This document shows, one piece after another, positions 61,342 through 64,000 of a stretch of 64,000 nt of DNA; the first letter of the stretch is position 1; the number at the start of each line of letters is the position of its first letter. The stretch is from positions 2,975,001 to 3,039,000 of the forward strand of contig NZ_CP014616.1 of NCBI RefSeq assembly GCF_001590685.1, given 5' to 3'. The stretch comes from Sporosarcina psychrophila (lineage in GTDB: Bacteria > Bacillota > Bacilli > Bacillales_A > Planococcaceae). The translations under genes were made by a program, and so were the position numbers. The notes below the pieces were generated by a model. It was not told the origin of the DNA and did no database searches. It worked only from the letters and a program-made list of their open reading frames with translations.

Positions 61342-62283
61342 ATGCATCCCAAGACATTGATAGCAGCTATTTCATTTTCAATTATTATAGGTTTATCTTT
61401 CTTGTTTGTTAAGTGGACATTAAGCACAGCGTCCCCACTTGAAACTTTAGCCCACCGCTTCACGATTGCCTGGGTCGGTGCAAGCCTTATTTTGCTTTTT
61501 CAAAAAAGACGGATACGGATTCAGAAGCAGCATCTTTCCTTGTTTCTCATGATTGCCTTGTTGTATCCAGTATTGTTTTTCGGATTTCAAGTATATGGGC
61601 TCAGCTATATATCTTCTTCCCAGGCTGGAATTTTTCAAGCGATTGTACCCATATTCACATTGATACTTGCTAGCCTATTATTGAAGGAATCTTCGACAAG
61701 TAAACAAAAATTGGGCATTGCTTTTTCTGTCGTAGGCGTCGTATATCTGATGATTAATATGAATGGAGAACAAGGACTCACTAATTTTTGGGGAAGTCTC
61801 CTAATTATTTTTTCGTCTCTTTCCATCGCCTTTTACCATGTGCTTGTCCGCAAGTTAACAAAGCACTACACACCTTTTCAGCTTACCTATATCATCACAT
61901 TGTTTGGATTTGTTTTCTTTAATGCATTTTCCCTTGGAAGCCGGATATTGAATGGTTCTGTAGAAAGTTATTTTGAATCGTTTGCTTCCCGAGAGTTTAT
62001 ACTCAGTATTCTATATTTAAGCCTGCTTTCATCTTTGTTGACGTCATTTCTCTCAAACTATGTGTTAGCTAAAATTCCAGCAGTGCAAATGAGCATTTTT
62101 AGTAATTTGGCCACACTCATCACAGTTTTAGCAGGGGTGGTCTTTCTTCAAGAGGCGTTCCTCCTCCACCATTTTATTGGAGCATTTCTGATTTTACTTG
62201 GCATTTACTTTGTTAACTTTTCAAGAAAATCCAAACAGATCAAAGAGGGTAATGTATGCCTATCAAAAGACTCAGAGATTTAG
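61342..62283 (+). CDS. EamA-family (DMT superfamily) transporter
   Basis: This 313-residue protein has ten membrane helices in two EamA repeats, with family marks FLFVKWTLSTASPLETLAHRF near the start and SQAGIFQAIVPIFTLILASL at the end of the first repeat. It probably exports an amino acid, amine or metabolite. ATG 61342 follows GGAGGGAAAC; the frame extends to 61174 inside the regulator gene but that start has no support. Regulation by the divergent MocR protein is likely, and a link to PLP-related metabolites or amines is inferred from that. Confidence 0.87.
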   Translation: MHPKTLIAAISFSIIIGLSFLFVKWTLSTASPLETLAHRFTIAWVGASLILLFQKRRIRIQKQHLSLFLMIALLYPVLFFGFQVYGLSYISSSQAGIFQAIVPIFTLILASLLLKESSTSKQKLGIAFSVVGVVYLMINMNGEQGLTNFWGSLLIIFSSLSIAFYHVLVRKLTKHYTPFQLTYIITLFGFVFFNAFSLGSRILNGSVESYFESFASREFILSILYLSLLSSLLTSFLSNYVLAKIPAVQMSIFSNLATLITVLAGVVFLQEAFLLHHFIGAFLILLGIYFVNFSRKSKQIKEGNVCLSKDSEI

Positions 62284-62667
62284 TAAGTTCACGCACTTCC
62301 CTATACTGCACTTCAAATACGATGAGTACATTCGGAAAGATACAGATTTAACAGAAGTCGAGTGGTTTCAAAGCTGTTACGGCTTAGGCAAATGGTGGAT
62401 TATTGGTTTCTTTTATTGATAGTCCTGAGTTACCGGTTCTTTCAAAACAAATTTCAAAGACCATACAAACGGAAACTTTTTATAAATTTAATAGAAAATC
62501 GTTCGCACATCGAGGGCGAATATGAACGCTCTATAATTTTTCATAGGTATGTTCTATCTCAAAATCTATAGAACTTTGGTCGACATAAGGAATTCCTCTC
62601 CCGTAAATGCAACTCTTTCAAGTGTCTGGAAGGCTCCTGCTTTGATTTCCGTACCGATCAGATTATT
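62284..62667. other. Intergenic region, no firm feature
   Basis: The stretch holds a 55-codon frame (ATG 62252 to TGA 62419) overlapping the EamA end, and the continuation of the LXG reading frame past its stop (from 62667 down to about 62569). No terminator was found for the EamA gene. Confidence 0.3.
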
Positions 62668-63201
62668 CTAATCACTGTTCAGTGTAATTGCCGCCCACTG
62701 TTTAGACTCAAAATGGACGTCGGTGAGCCCGCCCTTGAAGAGACTTTCGATATCGGCAAGCCATGTCTCCATGATGGAAAGGTCATTCTCTATCGTCATT
62801 AAAGCCCTCGTCTGGTTCGCATCAAATTCATACAAATCGGCAATCGTAATATCCCGTTTCCTCCGTGCATCCCGAACCCCTTCCTGCACATCACTATCAT
62901 TCAGATGTGGAAGGGCAACGATATCGGCGACCTGATTCATAATGTCGTTGGCTTCGTCAGTGAGACTGCTTGTCAGTCTAGAAATCACCGTAAGTCCTTC
63001 TTCAACTTCTCCTTCAAGGAACGTTTGACGGATGAACCCGTTCGCATTCGGTTCCAGTGCATCGAGTACGGAATCCATTTGGGTGAGGACATTTACGTAA
63101 TTGCTTTTGAACGTCATGAAAAACTGTAAGAACGGCAGGTGGCACTCCGCATAAAATGCACGGATTGCATCACCCCCTTGTCCTTTCAATGAATCTTCCA
63201 T
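62668..63201 (-). pseudogene. LXG-domain toxin fragment, truncated at both ends
   Basis: The 177-codon frame starts MEDSLKGQGGDAIRAFYAEC and continues HLPFLQFFMTFKSNYVNVLT, which is the middle of an LXG domain, the N-terminal part of toxins exported by the Bacillales type VII secretion system. Three further codons upstream (LVG) also fit the family before a stop interrupts, so about 35-40 N-terminal residues are missing. After the stop at 62668 the frame stays open for about 33 more codons, and no toxin C-terminal domain follows. It is read as a decayed cassette downstream of the immunity gene rather than a working protein. A short in-frame product from ATG 63201 remains possible. Confidence 0.65.
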
Positions 63202-63364
63202 CCCAACAAGTCATAAGTGAAAGGTTCCTGCTTGTAAAATGATTCAGGCTTGCCATAGAACCTAACACCTTTTTTCAACTATTTTTATAATATTCTGTCT
63301 TTAAAAACATTCCTTATGCATTAATACAATTCTAGTGAACTAAAATATCTAGAAATTAAAAAAT

Positions 63365-63396
63365 GAAGACCACAGTCATGAATAACTGTGGTCTTC
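63365..63396 (-). terminator. Terminator of the toxin-immunity operon
   Basis: GAAGACCACAG (63365-63375) pairs perfectly with CTGTGGTCTTC (63386-63396); on the minus strand ATTTTTTAATTTC follows, 32 bp after the immunity stop. Confidence 0.85.
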
Positions 63397-63427
63397 CAGA
63401 AACAATTCAGACTATTAATTACCAAGT

Positions 63428-63895
63428 TTATTCTTTCAACATCTCAAGAAAACTCTCGAAATTAGCACTTACATATATTATGGCCGGATAAAAAGTATCG
63501 GATTCCTCGTGTAACCAAAGAGATACTGTTGGAATCATATTTTCCCGGAAATCTAAACAAATGAAGTCCCCACCAAATGCGGTGGCTATAGGGATTAATT
63601 CATCTCCAATCAACTCTGGATTATCTGTCAATCTATCGTCAATTTGACTTAAGACAACAGCAATATCATACTCGCCTAAATCTGATTCCTTAGGGTTTTC
63701 AGAAATACATAAAAAGCGTTCTAATACATTTTCTTTGCCATTGACAAGAAATTTATTAGTTATAGGAATCCCACCATTATAGTGTTTAATAAACTCTAAG
63801 AATGACTCTGGATATATTACATTACTGTAATTCTCTAATTTTTTTATTCGCTCATTGCTAGGTGCATGTATATACGAGTTTTTTTCTATTTTCAT
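63428..63895 (-). CDS. SMI1/KNR4-family immunity protein
   Basis: This 155-residue protein belongs to the SMI1/KNR4 (SUKH) superfamily, the commonest immunity family for bacterial polymorphic toxins. Marks are YPESFLEFIKHYNGGIPITN near residue 33, LIPIATAFGGDFICLDFREN near residue 105 and the C-terminal ANFESFLEMLKE. Its ATG overlaps the stop of the upstream toxin by 4 nt (ATGA), so toxin and immunity protein are translated together. It should bind and block the toxin domain encoded beyond the right edge. GGGGGAAAT precedes the ATG. Confidence 0.88.
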   Translation of the reverse strand: MKIEKNSYIHAPSNERIKKLENYSNVIYPESFLEFIKHYNGGIPITNKFLVNGKENVLERFLCISENPKESDLGEYDIAVVLSQIDDRLTDNPELIGDELIPIATAFGGDFICLDFRENMIPTVSLWLHEESDTFYPAIIYVSANFESFLEMLKE

Positions 63896-64000
63896 ATTTC
63901 CCCCCTTCCACCTGGTCTATTTGCCCAATGATTTTGGGTTCTTCCACCATTATGATTCGTCACATTGTGAACACCAAATTCAACTAACTCCACTATTCTG
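63892..64000 (-). CDS. C-terminal end of a polymorphic toxin (runs off right edge)
   Basis: The last 36 codons are visible on the minus strand, reading VELVEFGVHNVTNHNGGRTQ and then NHWANRPGGRGEI before TGA. The frame enters from outside the window and ends inside the immunity gene's ATG. Position upstream of an SMI1 immunity gene and near an LXG fragment suggests the toxic C-terminal domain of an LXG or similar effector. The Asn/His-rich tail would suit a nuclease but that cannot be decided from 36 residues. Confidence 0.55.
   Translation of the reverse strand, partial: RIVELVEFGVHNVTNHNGGRTQNHWANRPGGRGEI

Noticed and set aside
62252..62419. 55-codon frame overlapping the EamA 3' end
   Set aside because: AGAGGG is only 2-3 nt from the ATG and the product resembles nothing known. 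It remains possible but unsupported.
1..64000. CRISPR arrays, prophage modules, tRNA or rRNA genes
   Set aside because: No regularly spaced repeats, phage structural genes or RNA-gene signatures were seen on either strand.

Overview
The window looks like chromosome from an endospore-forming, low-to-moderate GC Gram-positive of the Bacillales, probably Planococcaceae (Sporosarcina or Lysinibacillus type). The evidence is a GerA-family germinant receptor at the left edge, a YqhG/YqhH pair, a YozG/YoaS-like pair, an AraC regulator fused to a siderophore-binding domain (Btr type), strong AGGAGG-type ribosome binding sites and many lipoproteins. The genus is inference only. No rRNA, tRNA, CRISPR array or prophage was seen.

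Layout. 1-2.2 kb: the 5' part of a gerA-type gene and a lone M50-like membrane protein. 2.2-16 kb: a complete reductive pyrimidine catabolism locus. An NCS1 permease brings in the base, PreT/PreA reduce uracil or thymine, a dihydropyrimidinase and an M20 N-carbamoyl amidase yield beta-alanine, and an aminotransferase plus MmsA convert that to an acyl-CoA. Two tandem PucR regulators sit between the two arms. 16-25.3 kb: MFS transporter, lipoproteins, UspA-SulP with a divergent catalytically dead resolvase-like regulator, and a RavA/ViaA-like AAA+/VWA pair. 25.5-31.6 kb: methyltransferase operon behind a double GTATAC operator, an ohr-gpx-ohrR peroxide operon and a Ca2+ P-type ATPase. 32-41 kb: VCBS-type protein, an unknown gene with a pRiA4b/SEC-C protein, yqhH-yqhG, a SurA-like lipoprotein, a VOC protein and a 2-hydroxyacid dehydrogenase.

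41.7-43.3 kb is an intact IS1595-family element with 25-bp inverted ends and an 8-bp target duplication, carrying a passenger gene. 43.4-57.7 kb is a Fur-regulated siderophore island: five FeuA/FhuD-type binding lipoproteins, one FecCD-type permease pair and ATPase, a ferredoxin-NADP reductase-like enzyme, a Btr-like regulator and an ABC exporter, with five Fur boxes visible. 58.5-62.3 kb holds an XRE/DUF2975 pair, a decayed ORF and a MocR regulator divergent from an EamA transporter. The right edge (62.7-64 kb) is an LXG polymorphic toxin locus: a decayed LXG fragment, an SMI1/KNR4 immunity gene and the last codons of a toxin.

Two families of dispersed non-coding repeats run through the intergenic spaces. 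Family 1 is a MITE-like element with about 15-bp inverted ends (copies near 16.0, 21.4, 38.8 and 57.9 kb, plus a fragment at 41.6 kb). Family 2 is an element of about 245 bp with a conserved core and hairpin-bearing upstream half (copies near 27.0, 32.1, 41.5, 47.1 and 50.2 kb). These repeats, the IS passenger gene and two enzyme-fold proteins that have lost their catalytic residues are the least expected content.
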